This document shows, piece after piece, positions 16,639 through 25,084 of a DNA stretch of 64,000 nucleotides. Under the pieces are notes generated by a model that saw only the letters and a program-made list of their open reading frames with translations, made no database searches and was not told where the DNA came from. The position numbers were made by a program, and so were the translations under genes. The first letter of the stretch is position 1. Every line of letters starts with the position of its first letter. Source of the DNA: Alphaproteobacteria bacterium (GTDB lineage: Bacteria > Pseudomonadota > Alphaproteobacteria > Bin95); the NCBI GenBank assembly GCA_020638555.1, contig JACKII010000002.1:806001-870000 (forward strand), read 5' to 3'.

Positions 16639-17379
16639 TCATTGAGCACCGTTGAACGCAACCAGGGCCGGGATCCGGCTGAAATTGGAGTGTCCCGGCT
16701 CCCGCACCCCGAAGCGGACCATGATTGCGGCGGGGTTCACGTCTTTCGGCAGCACGCACGCTATCGACGCTAGGAGCGGGTACAACTGGCTCTTCGTCAT
16801 TTGGACCGTATCCGCCCCGGTCAGCACCGCGCGGTCGGTGTCGTCGTCGGCGAGCAGCTTGCCGCCAAGAACCAAATTATTGTCCGCCGTAAAAAGATAG
16901 GCGTAACAAATGATAAGGCCCATTTTTTTCTGAATGGAGTGATCCACTTCCAGATTGGCGGTAAATTGGTAATTGCCATCGACCTTGGGCCGGAAAAACG
17001 ATGTCAGCACGAATGCCGCGTTATTTCCAACGAACACGTCATTTTTCTTGTCCATGTCGAGGCTCAGCCAGTCCGCGCTGTACAGAAATTTGCCAACGCT
17101 TTGCGCGGCTCCGTGCCAGTTGGCCTGCTGGGGTGCGCTCGGCATCGGGTAGACGTTGACCTCCCAGGCGGGAACGAGCGTGGCGGTCCGCCAGGTCTTC
17201 GGCACTTCGATCGGCCGCGGGTTTGCCGTCTTTACGATGCTATCGATGCGGGCACTCAGCCGCCGCTCAACATTCCCCATTCGATGCAGGCCGACCAGGT
17301 TGACGGTCAAAAGCCCTATGAAACTGACGGTAATCACCGCGGCCAGGATCATGACTATTCCCAAGCGCGATATCGACAT
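16639..17379 (-). CDS. Membrane-anchored protein of unknown function, AT-richer than its surroundings
   Basis: A 246-residue protein I do not recognise. One N-terminal membrane span (about residues 8-30, IVMILAAVITVSFIGLLTV) is followed by an extracytoplasmic domain without Cys-based motifs (two Cys only). It contains a W-rich stretch near residue 88 and beta-type sequence such as NYQFTANLEVDHSIQ. Lysine and asparagine codons and runs of A/T (16880-17060 and 17370-17470) are unlike the GC-rich neighbours, suggesting acquisition by transfer. The start is at 17379; the region upstream is AT-rich and probably holds its promoter. Confidence 0.7.
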   Translation of the reverse strand: MSISRLGIVMILAAVITVSFIGLLTVNLVGLHRMGNVERRLSARIDSIVKTANPRPIEVPKTWRTATLVPAWEVNVYPMPSAPQQANWHGAAQSVGKFLYSADWLSLDMDKKNDVFVGNNAAFVLTSFFRPKVDGNYQFTANLEVDHSIQKKMGLIICYAYLFTADNNLVLGGKLLADDDTDRAVLTGADTVQMTKSQLYPLLASIACVLPKDVNPAAIMVRFGVREPGHSNFSRIPALVAFNGAQ

Positions 17380-17788
17380 CCTTTTTTTCCTTCTCGGTTT
17401 TCGTCGATCGGTTCGGAACGGCGGCGGAAGCGGAGTAGTTTAGATTCATACCAAGAAGGTTTACTATAATACGCCCTTGTGAATCCAGCGGGTTCTTCGG
17501 CCAACCCGGGGGCAGGCCGTTATTCGCTGTATCCAAGTCGCTGCGTTCGCTAACCCGCGGTATCCCTGATCTCTCCCGCCGGACCTTGGCGGTCCGTGCC
17601 TGTTTTCGCGTCCGGGGATACCACCGGATGCTTTCACGGCACCGCGAAAATCGGCCCATGCGGCTTTTGGCGTCAAGAGACAAACAAATGGCCAGGCCGG
17701 ATGGGCGACGTCTCGCCAAGTCGGTTTCGGCCGTTATGCTAGGGCCGGCTTCGACACCCCGCAAACGCATCCAGGGAAGGCATTGTCC
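17380..17788. other. Intergenic gap, AT-rich at its left end
   Basis: It separates the orphan minus-strand gene from the divergent SDR gene. 17380-17480 is AT-rich and probably promoter for the orphan gene. The remainder has no ORF with family resemblance and no repeat of the R1 or R2 type. I see nothing further in it. Confidence 0.5.
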
Positions 17789-18580
17789 ATGCTGCCGATC
17801 AAAGACACCGTCACCATCGTCACCGGTTCCTCCAGCGGCATCGGTGCTGCCACCGTGCGCATGCTGGCCGAGAACGGCGGCCACGTCGTCATCAACTATT
17901 CGAAGAGTGCCGCCGCCGCCGAGCAGGTGGCCGCCGACTGCCGCGCCCATGGGGTCGAGGCGCTGGTCTGCCGGGCCGATGTCGGCAGCGAGGCCGACCG
18001 GCTGCGCCTCGTCGACGAGACCATGCAGAAATTCGGCAAGGTCACCGGCCTCGTGAACAATGCCGGCACCACGGTCTTTGTCGACCACGCCAACCTCGCC
18101 GGTCTCTCCGAAGAGGATTTCCACAACATCTACCGACTGAACGTCGTCGGTGCCTTCATGATGACCCGCGCCTGCGAGCCGCACATGCGCGCCGGCGGTT
18201 CGGGTTCCGTCGTGAATATCTCGTCGGTGGCAGGGGTTATGGGAGTTGGTTCATCCATTGCCTATGCTGCCAGCAAGGGCGCGCTCAACACCATGACCCT
18301 GTCGCTGGCCCGCGTGCTGGGGCCGGAGATCCGGGTCAACACCGTCTGTCCCGGCTTCGTCGTTGGCGAGTGGTTGAAGAACGGCATGGGAGCAGAGAAA
18401 TACGAGGCAACCCGCGCGGCGCTGGCCAAGGGCACGGCCCTGCACAAGCCCGGCGGCACGCCGGAGGATATGGCCGAGGCCGTGGTCTGGTTCCTCTACG
18501 GCGCCCGTCACATCACCGGCGAGTTCCTGCTCACCGATGGCGGCCAGCATCTCGGCCAGGCGCCGCTGGTGGCACGCTAG
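17789..18580 (+). CDS. SDR-family oxidoreductase (FabG-like fold)
   Basis: Classical short-chain dehydrogenase, 263 residues. Rossmann motif TGSSSGIG at residues 12-19, NNAG near residue 90, catalytic S145/S146 (NISSVAG), Y159 and K163 (YAASKG), and the C-terminal GEFLLTDGGQHL typical of the family. NAD or NADP preference is not certain. A TTG six bases earlier could serve as start, but ATG 17789 has AGGGAAGG at a better distance. The substrate is unknown; no pathway neighbour is present. Confidence 0.85.
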   Translation: MLPIKDTVTIVTGSSSGIGAATVRMLAENGGHVVINYSKSAAAAEQVAADCRAHGVEALVCRADVGSEADRLRLVDETMQKFGKVTGLVNNAGTTVFVDHANLAGLSEEDFHNIYRLNVVGAFMMTRACEPHMRAGGSGSVVNISSVAGVMGVGSSIAYAASKGALNTMTLSLARVLGPEIRVNTVCPGFVVGEWLKNGMGAEKYEATRAALAKGTALHKPGGTPEDMAEAVVWFLYGARHITGEFLLTDGGQHLGQAPLVAR

Positions 18581-18683
18581 GGCCGGGAAACGGCAGGCGA
18601 GACCATCCCGCCCTGGCGGTGCGTTTCAGGAACCGCCCAACCCCGGTCAAGCCTCGCGCCCGCCGTCAGAGCGGCTGCGGCGA

Positions 18684-19316
18684 CTATCGCGAAGCCGCGG
18701 CGGCGCCCTGGCCGAAACTTTCGCCGTCGGTTTGCAGGAAGGCCAGTTCCTCGGCCGTGCTCTCGCGCCCCAGGGTGCGGTTGCGATGCGGGAAACGGCC
18801 GAAACGGGCGACGATGTTGCGGTGGCGGGTCCAGCCCTGGATCGAGCGCTCGACATAGGGGCGCCAGTCCGGCGCGGCATCCGCCAGCACGCCTTGCAGC
18901 AGCGTCAGGCCCTGATCCTGTTCGGCGATGCGTTCGGAATGGTGATAGGGGTGATAGAGCCAGATGCGCTCGACCGGGTGCAATTCTGCGTCCCGTCCGC
19001 TGTCGATGGCGGCACGGACCACCGCCATCGCCCGCGGATCGCCGGCATAGGCGCGGGGTGTCGCGCGGTAGATGTTGCGGGTGAACTGGTCCAGCAGCAG
19101 CACCAGCGCAAAGGCGCCCTCCGCCGATGCCTCCCACTCCGTCAGGCCGCCCTCGCAGGCGGCGGGCACCAGGTCGCCGAAGCGCGTGCGGATTTCGGCG
19201 TCGACCGGCTCGCCGCCCCTGTACCACCAGTCGCGTCGGCCGCCGGCGGCGTCGGGGCTCTCCAGGGCGGGGCCGAGCCAGAAGCGGGTGATCTCGGCAA
19301 TGCGGGATGCGCTCAT
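18684..19316 (-). CDS. DUF924 family protein
   Basis: A 210-residue all-helical cytoplasmic protein of the DUF924 family. Recognisable family segments are EITRFWLGPALE at the N-terminus, ALVLLLDQFTRNIYRATP, HPVERIWLYHPYHHSERIAEQ and GWTRHRNIVARFGRFPHRN. The conserved D-Q-F and R-F-G-R-F-P-H-R-N residues suggest an enzymatic or ligand site, but no function is established. It lies 35 nt downstream of the DUF1445 gene start-side neighbour on minus and may be co-transcribed with nothing else. Confidence 0.88.
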   Translation of the reverse strand: MSASRIAEITRFWLGPALESPDAAGGRRDWWYRGGEPVDAEIRTRFGDLVPAACEGGLTEWEASAEGAFALVLLLDQFTRNIYRATPRAYAGDPRAMAVVRAAIDSGRDAELHPVERIWLYHPYHHSERIAEQDQGLTLLQGVLADAAPDWRPYVERSIQGWTRHRNIVARFGRFPHRNRTLGRESTAEELAFLQTDGESFGQGAAAASR

Positions 19317-19351
19317 TGTCGATGGGTCCGATCAGTGGGGAGGAAAGGGGG

Positions 19352-20158
19352 CTAGAAGATCGCGTATTCGGCGTTCAGGCGGTCGGTGACCAGCATGTGG
19401 CCGGGCTTGTGGGCGATGCAGATCGGCGGCCGGGCCTGCGCGATCACCGACTGGGGGGTGACGCCGCAGGCCCAGAACACCGGCGTCTCGCCCGGCTCGA
19501 CCGGCACCGCCGCGCCCCAGTCCGGGCGGGCCAGGTCGGCAATGCCGATTTGGGCCGGGTCGCCGAAATGCACGGGAGCGCCGTGAACCCGCGGAAAGCG
19601 CGAGGTGATCTGGATCGCGCGAATGGCGTCGGCCGGCCGGAAGGGCCGCATCGACACCACCATCGGCCCGGCAAAGGGGCCGGCCGGATTCGTGGCGATG
19701 TTGGTCCGGTACATGGGCACGTCCGTGCCAAGCTCCCAGTGGCGCAGCGGCAGGCCGGCGGCGATCAGCGCCTCCTCGAACGAGAACGAGCAGCCAAGGA
19801 CGAAGGCGACGAAATCGTCCTGCCACAAATGCCGGATGTCCGGGGTTTCGTCGGTCAGTTGACCGTCGCGGAAGACCCGGTACATCGGCACGTCGCTGCG
19901 AATGTCCAGGTCCTCGCCCAGTTCCGGCAGCCGGGGGTCGCCCGGCGCGGAGGCCGCCAGCAGCGGGCAGGGCTTCGGGTTGAGGTGGCAGAAGCGTAGG
20001 AAATCGTCCGCCCAGTCGCGGGGCAGGATCGCGAGATTGCCCTGGACCGCTCCGGGCGCCAGCCCCGGCGTGGGGGCGGCGAGGGTGCCGGCGCGCGCCG
20101 CCAGCCGCGCCTCGCGGGCGGCGGAGCGAATGGCGTCGGGAGAAGACAGGGCAGGCAT
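19352..20158 (-). CDS. DUF1445/UPF0317 putative hydro-lyase (D-glutamate cyclase-like)
   Basis: A 268-residue member of the UPF0317 family. Its human relative is a domain of D-glutamate cyclase. Family blocks: APGAVQGNLAILPRDWADDF, DVPMYRVFRDGQL, FVLGCSFSFEEALI, TDVPMYRTNIATNPAGPFAG, VPVEPGETPVFWACGVTPQ and ICIAHKPGHMLVTD. The conserved Cys in LGCSFSFEEAL and in WACGVTPQ are present. The start at 20158 gives MPALSSPDAIRSAAREARLA, the usual N-terminus. It is convergent with nothing, and the nsrR gene lies 80 bp upstream on the same strand. Confidence 0.85.
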   Translation of the reverse strand: MPALSSPDAIRSAAREARLAARAGTLAAPTPGLAPGAVQGNLAILPRDWADDFLRFCHLNPKPCPLLAASAPGDPRLPELGEDLDIRSDVPMYRVFRDGQLTDETPDIRHLWQDDFVAFVLGCSFSFEEALIAAGLPLRHWELGTDVPMYRTNIATNPAGPFAGPMVVSMRPFRPADAIRAIQITSRFPRVHGAPVHFGDPAQIGIADLARPDWGAAVPVEPGETPVFWACGVTPQSVIAQARPPICIAHKPGHMLVTDRLNAEYAIF

Positions 20159-20238
20159 GAGGGCGCTCGGCTGAGGGGAGGACGGGCGCCAGTCTATCGG
20201 TTCGCGCGGCCGGAGTCTTCCGCCGCGCTTCCTCCCCG

Positions 20239-20721
20239 TCAGTCGCTGCCGGCCGCGCCGGGTTGCGCGCCGGCATCGGGCGGTGGGAACACCAGCCGGC
20301 GCAGCGCCGCATCCTGGCCGGGCCGGGCGATCAGGTCGGCGAGGGTATAGCCGTCCAGCACGTGGAGAAAGGCGGCCAACGCTTCCTCCAGCGGCCCGCG
20401 CAAGCCGCAGGCGGGCGTCAGAAGACAGCGGTTGCGCTCGGCATCGAAACAGTCGACCAGGGTAAAATTGTCCTCGCACGCCCGCACCACCGCGCCGAGC
20501 CGGATTGCCTCCGGCCGCCGTGCCAGCGCAATTCCGCCATTGCGGCCGCGGGTGCCCTCGACAAAGCCCGCCTGCGTCAGGGTCTGCGCCACCTTCATCA
20601 GGTGGTTGCGGGAAAGGTCGTGCCGGCGCGCCACGGTCTCCACCGTGTGGCGGCCTTCCGGCGCCACGGCCAGCGATATCAAGACCCGGAGGGCATAATC
20701 GGTGTGTTGCGTCAGGCGCAT
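20239..20721 (-). CDS. nsrR: NsrR, Rrf2-family nitric-oxide-sensing repressor
   Basis: Fe-S transcriptional repressor that releases DNA when its cluster is nitrosylated, 160 residues. It starts MRLTQHTDYALRVLISLA, the classic Rrf2/NsrR N-terminus with winged helix to about residue 65 (SRNHLMKVAQTL). Three cluster cysteines, C91, C99 and C105, in the CFDAERNRCLLTPACGL segment match NsrR spacing closely. The C-terminal 25 residues are low-complexity. The start was set by the family. Divergent to the nirK operon across 226 bp, it almost surely controls that operon. Confidence 0.92.
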   Translation of the reverse strand: MRLTQHTDYALRVLISLAVAPEGRHTVETVARRHDLSRNHLMKVAQTLTQAGFVEGTRGRNGGIALARRPEAIRLGAVVRACEDNFTLVDCFDAERNRCLLTPACGLRGPLEEALAAFLHVLDGYTLADLIARPGQDAALRRLVFPPPDAGAQPGAAGSD

Positions 20722-20886
20722 GGATTGCTCCGCTCCCGTAAGACAGGACTTGTAGCACAATTTCGTGTCGATGGCGAAATGCCAAGCGACCACGCCCCGG
20801 ACGCGTCCGGGCTTCCAACCGTTGGCGCCGCCGGGCCATTCGCGGGCCGCCAACCACGCCACTCGGCCATACTTCTAATTTGGTAT

Positions 20887-20933
20887 TTGACATGCGGGTT
20901 TCCAGTGGATTTAATATGTATGTTAAATACCAC
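20887..20933 (+). promoter_or_regulatory. nirK-operon promoter overlapped by an NsrR-like operator
   Basis: TTGACA (20887-20892), a spacer of exactly 17 nt and TTTAAT (20910-20915) form a near-consensus sigma-70 promoter. Immediately after it, 20915-20933 reads TATGTATGTTAAATACCAC. By my recollection of the NsrR consensus (ATGYATTTTAAATRCAT-type palindrome) this matches about 15 of 19 positions. The box covers the transcription start, a repressing position. A weaker inverted half, GGTATTTGAC at 20882-20891, mirrors GTTAAATACC. Confidence 0.7.
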
Positions 20934-20947
20934 TTTAAGAGGCTGCC

Positions 20948-21895
20948 ATGGCTTTCCGCACCCCCCTCATCACCGCCCTTTCCGCCGTTGCTCTGATGGG
21001 GCTGGCCAGTGCCGCATCCGCCGAGACGGTGAAGGTGGCCATGACCGTCATGGAAAAGGACGTCGTCATCGACAACAAGGGCACGACCCAGCGCATGTGG
21101 ACCTATGGCGGCACCATTCCGGGGCCGGTGGTCCGGGTGAAGCAGGGCGATACGGTCGACTTCACCCTGACGAACGACCCCAAGAACGAGAACAGCCACT
21201 CCATGGACTTCCACGCCGCCGTTCTCGACGTGCTGGACGAGTTCGCGGAGATCAAGCCGGGCGAGCAGAAGCATTTCACGTTCGTGGCCGAGCATCCGGG
21301 CGTGTTCATCTACCATTGCGGCGCCAGTTCCATGGCCGAGCATATTTCGCGCGGCATGTACGGCCTGATCGTGGTCGACCCCAAGGACGGCTATTCCGAC
21401 GCCTATCCGAAGCCGGACCGCGAATATGTGCTGGTGCAGGGCGACCTGTTCCAGGAGGGCACCAGCGCCCAGGATCGGGCGATGAACAAGAACTGGGTCG
21501 CAGCCCTCGTGAACGGCAAGGTCTTCCACTACGACCCGGTGCACGACCCGAACGCCTCGCTGACGCTGGAGGCCGAGCCCGGCGAGCGGGTGCGGATCTA
21601 TTTCGTCAACGCCATGATCAACGAGGCGGCGGCCTTCCACCCGATCGCCGGCATCTGGGACCGGGTCTGGGACAACGGCAACCCGTTGAACGTCCGCTAT
21701 GCCATGCAGACCGTGGACGTTCCGCCGGCCCACGCCATGACCTTCGATATCGTCCCGCCGGCCGGTCGTGACAGCAACAACGCCATCGTCGACCACCGCA
21801 TGAAACACGCCCTGAACGGCGCGATTTCCGTGCTGATGACCTACAAGGGCGCCGACCCGAACAAGGGGCGGGGCGACCTCACCATCCTGCGCTGA
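20948..21895 (+). CDS. nirK: Copper-containing nitrite reductase, NirK-type
   Basis: Periplasmic two-cupredoxin-domain enzyme reducing nitrite to NO, 315 residues, with a signal peptide ending at ASA-ET (about residue 25). The type-1 copper site reads H84, C124, H132 and M137. Type-2 ligands H89 and H123 are present, and the substrate Asp is D87 (HSMDFH). Domain 2 supplies the remaining residues in AAAFHPIAGIWDRVW and VDHRMKHALNGA. The sequence type (HSMDFHAA, SRGMYGLIVVDP) matches the ammonia-oxidiser/NcgABC-linked NirK rather than the classic denitrifier forms. It is first gene of a four-gene operon, divergent from nsrR. It might act in NO/nitrite detoxification more than in respiration, and no nor or nos genes are in the window. 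Confidence 0.88.
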   Translation: MAFRTPLITALSAVALMGLASAASAETVKVAMTVMEKDVVIDNKGTTQRMWTYGGTIPGPVVRVKQGDTVDFTLTNDPKNENSHSMDFHAAVLDVLDEFAEIKPGEQKHFTFVAEHPGVFIYHCGASSMAEHISRGMYGLIVVDPKDGYSDAYPKPDREYVLVQGDLFQEGTSAQDRAMNKNWVAALVNGKVFHYDPVHDPNASLTLEAEPGERVRIYFVNAMINEAAAFHPIAGIWDRVWDNGNPLNVRYAMQTVDVPPAHAMTFDIVPPAGRDSNNAIVDHRMKHALNGAISVLMTYKGADPNKGRGDLTILR

Positions 21896-21910
21896 CGGAG
21901 GAACCGAACC

Positions 21911-22615
21911 ATGCGGAATGCCCTGTTCGGACTGGCCCTGGCGGGAGCGGCGTTCGCCGCTCCGGCAGCCCCGGCCCAGGCCGCCGATGCCGAGGCCTTT
22001 CTGACGGAGCAATGCGGCACCTGCCACCAGTTGCAGCCGCCCGCCGACGCCTCGCTGACGGTGCGGGCGGAGCGGAAAGGGCCGCCGCTGTTCTATGCGG
22101 GCGACAAGTTCCGCAAGGAGTGGCTGGAGGAGTGGCTGCAAAAGCCGACCCGCATTCGCCCCGCCGGCGACTTCCCGCTCGCCCATGTGAAGCACACGGA
22201 CAAAGGCGACGTGATCGACGAGTCGACGCTGCCCGCGCATCCCGCGCTGTCCGAGGAGGACGCGGAGATGGTGGCCGAGGCGCTGATGGCGAAGACGCCG
22301 AACCATGCCCTGATCGAAGCGGAGGCGTTCGAGCCGGTCCGCCTGTCCAAGCGCATCGGCGAGATGGATTTCGTCAAGTTCAAGGGCTGCGCCGCCTGCC
22401 ACCGGGACACGCCCAAATACGGCGGCGTCTCCGGGCCGGAGCTCTACACGGCGTGGCAGCGCCTCCAGCCGGCGTTCATCACGTCCTACATCCGCAGTTC
22501 CACGGCCTGGGAGCCGCGCTCGCTGATGCCGAGCCTGCATTTGCAGACCGGTGCGATCAACAAGCTCGCCAGCTATCTGAAACTGGTCGGCGAAAAGAAG
22601 GGAGACGCGAAATGA
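21911..22615 (+). CDS. Diheme c-type cytochrome of the nirK operon (NcgC-like)
   Basis: Periplasmic diheme cytochrome, 234 residues, with a signal peptide (residues 1-24) and two heme-binding motifs: CGTCH at 35-39 and CAACH at 160-164. A probable axial Met is in SLMPSLH near residue 205. The 15-nt gap after nirK and the four-base overlap with the next gene show one transcript. By position it corresponds to the NcgC of ammonia oxidisers, and it would pass electrons to NirK or to the multicopper oxidase. That electron path is inference. Confidence 0.85.
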   Translation: MRNALFGLALAGAAFAAPAAPAQAADAEAFLTEQCGTCHQLQPPADASLTVRAERKGPPLFYAGDKFRKEWLEEWLQKPTRIRPAGDFPLAHVKHTDKGDVIDESTLPAHPALSEEDAEMVAEALMAKTPNHALIEAEAFEPVRLSKRIGEMDFVKFKGCAACHRDTPKYGGVSGPELYTAWQRLQPAFITSYIRSSTAWEPRSLMPSLHLQTGAINKLASYLKLVGEKKGDAK

Positions 22616-22986
22616 TCGGACGCATCCTTCTCGGCGGCGCGCTCGCTCTGGCGCTGACCCAGTCGGCGCAGGCCGCCGACGCCGCCCATGGCGGGGCGCT
22701 CTACCATGTCTATTGCGTGCAGTGCCACGGCACCGACGGCAAGGGCGACGGCGTGAACGCACCGCACCTCAAGGTGCAGCCGCGCAACCATACCGACCGG
22801 GCGGAGATGGGCGCCCGCACCGACGAGGACCTGTTCAAGGCCGTCAAGCACGGCGGGCAGGCGGTGAACAAATCCAACCTCATGCCGAACTGGGACGGCA
22901 ACCTCACCGACCCGGAAATCCACGATCTGGTCGCCTTCCTGCGCCAGCTCTGCTGTCAGGCGGAAACCAAGGACACCAGCCAATGA
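22612..22986 (+). CDS. Monoheme c-type cytochrome (NcgB-like)
   Basis: A 124-residue class I cytochrome c with signal peptide (cleavage near QAA-DAA) and one heme motif CVQCH at residues 35-39. The axial Met is probably in SNLMPNWDGNL near residue 93. It starts at ATGA overlapping the previous stop and ends in another ATGA overlap with the multicopper oxidase gene, so translation of the three genes is coupled. It probably carries electrons within the nirK cluster. Confidence 0.87.
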   Translation: MIGRILLGGALALALTQSAQAADAAHGGALYHVYCVQCHGTDGKGDGVNAPHLKVQPRNHTDRAEMGARTDEDLFKAVKHGGQAVNKSNLMPNWDGNLTDPEIHDLVAFLRQLCCQAETKDTSQ

Positions 22987-24020
22987 TCCTGTCCCGCATT
23001 TTGCCCGCCGCGACCCTGGCGCTGGCCGCGATGCTTCCCGCGCTGGCCCAGGCCGAATTCCGCCATTTCGACATGACCGTCGAGGAAGTGACGCTGGACG
23101 TGGCGCCCGGCTTCAAGGCCGCCGTCTGGGCCTATAACGGCCAGGTTCCGGGGCCGCTGATCCATGTCCAGGAAGGCGACGAGGTGGAAGTCAGCCTGAC
23201 CAACAACACCACGCTCAACCACACCATCCACTGGCACGGCATGCACCAGATCGGCACCTGGCAGAGCGACGGCGTGCCCGACATCACCCAGAAAGCGATC
23301 GAGCCCGGCGAGACCTACACCTACCGCTTCGTCGCCGACCGCATCGGCACGCTCTGGTATCACTGCCATGTCAACGTGCCGGAGCATGTGGGCATTCGTG
23401 GCATGTGGGGGCCGTTGATCGTCGATCCGAAAGACCCGCTCCCCATCGAGAAAGAGGTGACCAAGGAGGCCATCCTCATGTTCTCCGGCTGGAATCCGGA
23501 TGTGGCGATGGAATACGGCAAGGGCGGCAAGCCGGGCGAGCCCATCAGCTATTTCTCCATCAACGGCAAGGCGTTCCCGACGACGCAGCCGCTGCGGGTC
23601 AAGAAAGGCGATGTGGTGCGGCTGCGCCTGATCGCGGCGACGGTGGACGTGGCCTTTCACCTGCACGGCCATGACATGATGGTGACGCACAAGGATGGCC
23701 TGCCGCTGCCGAAGCCGTTCATGGCCGATACGCTCCACCTGTCGCCGGGCGAGCGCTATGACGTGATCGTCCGCGCCAACAATCCCGGCCGCTGGATCGC
23801 CCACGACCATATCGAGCACCACGTCTCCAACAACGGCAAGGAGCCGGGCGGGTCGATCCTGATCCTCGAATACGAGAGTGTCGAACGCACCGACGACTGG
23901 TATGTCTGGAAGGACAAGGCCTACGAGCCGGACTTCTATTTCAGCGAAAGCATGACCAAGGGCCCGGGCCTGTTCGACATCCCGGTGCATGAAGGCGAAA
24001 TGGCGGACCTGCGCCGCTGA
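22983..24020 (+). CDS. Two-domain multicopper oxidase (NcgA-like)
   Basis: A 345-residue periplasmic blue copper oxidase with a signal peptide ending near residue 24 (ALAQA-EF). Copper motifs are complete: HWHGMH (H83, H85), WYHCHVN with C128 and H129, HLHGH (226-230) and HDHIEHH (274-280). This is the two-domain (laccase-like) layout, in which a trimer builds the trinuclear sites. It is last gene of the nirK operon and overlaps the previous gene by four bases. In Nitrosomonas the equivalent gene, ncgA, aids nitrite tolerance. The same role here is inference. A convergent hairpin follows. Confidence 0.88.
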   Translation: MILSRILPAATLALAAMLPALAQAEFRHFDMTVEEVTLDVAPGFKAAVWAYNGQVPGPLIHVQEGDEVEVSLTNNTTLNHTIHWHGMHQIGTWQSDGVPDITQKAIEPGETYTYRFVADRIGTLWYHCHVNVPEHVGIRGMWGPLIVDPKDPLPIEKEVTKEAILMFSGWNPDVAMEYGKGGKPGEPISYFSINGKAFPTTQPLRVKKGDVVRLRLIAATVDVAFHLHGHDMMVTHKDGLPLPKPFMADTLHLSPGERYDVIVRANNPGRWIAHDHIEHHVSNNGKEPGGSILILEYESVERTDDWYVWKDKAYEPDFYFSESMTKGPGLFDIPVHEGEMADLRR

Positions 24021-24046
24021 CCCGCCCGCCGGTGCGCCCCCTGGTC

Positions 24047-24065
24047 AGACGCTTCGAGGGCGTCT
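24047..24065. terminator. Bidirectional hairpin after the nirK operon
   Basis: AGACGC (24047-24052) pairs with GCGTCT (24060-24065) around TTCGAGG. It lies 26 nt past the multicopper oxidase stop and touches the stop of the convergent PhyH gene. The stem is six base pairs and has no clear U-tract, so the assignment is moderate. Confidence 0.45.
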
Positions 24066-24879
24066 ACCGGTCGATGGTGGCCGCCATATAGAGCTGGTAG
24101 GCGCGGGCATGGGCTGCCCGCGCCGCCGGCGATTCCGACGGCGAGGCCAGCCGCTCCTCCGGGTGATAATGGCCGAACCGGTCCTCGCCCCGCACCAAGA
24201 GGGCGCTGTTCACCGGCGCCGTGGTTGGCTTCACATGCGCCGGAATATAGCTGATGCCGACGCCGATGCGCCGGTCGCCGGAGCGGTTCGGGCCGGAGCA
24301 GTGCGGCGTGTGCGTGTGGTGCAGCGACAGGCTGCCGGCCGGCACCGGCACCAGCACGCAGTCATCGTCGCCGAACCGGCCCCAAATGCCCTTGCCGCGA
24401 CGGATCAGGTGGTTCGGCTGCGGGTCCTCGATATGGGGCAGGGCGCCGTCCTTGAAGGCGCCGGGCACCATGCGCATGCAGCCGGCGGCCGCGGTCGCAT
24501 CGGACAGCGCCACCCAGGCGGTGACGTGCTCGGCGGGCGAGAGGTGGAAATAGTCGTCGTCCTGGTGCCAGATGATGACGGCGTCGGTGTCCGGCTCCTT
24601 GATGTGCATGGTCAGGTGATAGCAGAGAATGTCCGGCCCGATCACGTCTTCCACCGCGTCCAGCACGGCCGGGTGGTGGACGATGGCGTCGGCCCAGTCG
24701 AACAGCAGGTGCGACTTGGAGCGCTCCGGGAAGGTGAGGGGTTTGCCGTCGCGGCGCTCGAAATCCTCCAGCCCGGCGCGGAAGCGGGCGACCTCTGCCG
24801 GCGTGAGCACGGGCACGGGGCCGGTATAGCCGTCCTCGCGATACTGGCGCACCTGGGCGTCTGTGAGTTGTTTCGGCAT
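24064..24879 (-). CDS. Phytanoyl-CoA dioxygenase (PhyH) family protein
   Basis: Fe(II)/2-oxoglutarate-dependent hydroxylase of 271 residues. The facial triad is readable: HQD in WHQDDDYFHLSP (about residues 112-115) and a distal His in HHTHTPHCSGPNRSGDRR near residue 200, with the Arg that grips 2-oxoglutarate just after. It starts MPKQLTDAQVRQYREDGYTG, typical of the family. The substrate is unknown, as most bacterial PhyH relatives act on diverse small molecules. It stands alone between the nirK operon and an R1 repeat. Confidence 0.87.
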   Translation of the reverse strand: MPKQLTDAQVRQYREDGYTGPVPVLTPAEVARFRAGLEDFERRDGKPLTFPERSKSHLLFDWADAIVHHPAVLDAVEDVIGPDILCYHLTMHIKEPDTDAVIIWHQDDDYFHLSPAEHVTAWVALSDATAAAGCMRMVPGAFKDGALPHIEDPQPNHLIRRGKGIWGRFGDDDCVLVPVPAGSLSLHHTHTPHCSGPNRSGDRRIGVGISYIPAHVKPTTAPVNSALLVRGEDRFGHYHPEERLASPSESPAARAAHARAYQLYMAATIDR

Positions 24880-24942
24880 GGGTTGCGGGTCCTCACGGGC
24901 TGTATTGGGGGCGAGATGTTCGCGCTGTCTCTCTTATCCTAC

Positions 24943-25053
24943 TCCTCCCCCGACTTGATCGGGGGCCCATGCCTGAGAGCCAACCACAGAGTCCGGACTC
25001 CATGAGAAGCCCTCTGGCATGGGTCCCGGGTCAAGCCCGGGACGGGGGAGAAA
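24943..25053. repeat. R1 palindromic repeat, copy B (divergent)
   Basis: It begins with the hairpin CCCCCGACTTGATCGGGGG, then CCATGCCTGAGAG, then a middle of about 40 nt including CAGAGTCCGGACTC, then CTCTGGCATGGG, and ends with CCCGGGTCAAGCCCGGG. It fills the gap between hyuA's 3' end and the PhyH gene (24880-25084). No gene is seen there. Confidence 0.8.
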
Positions 25054-25084
25054 GGGAATTGGGCATCCGCGCAGGCAGTGGCGG

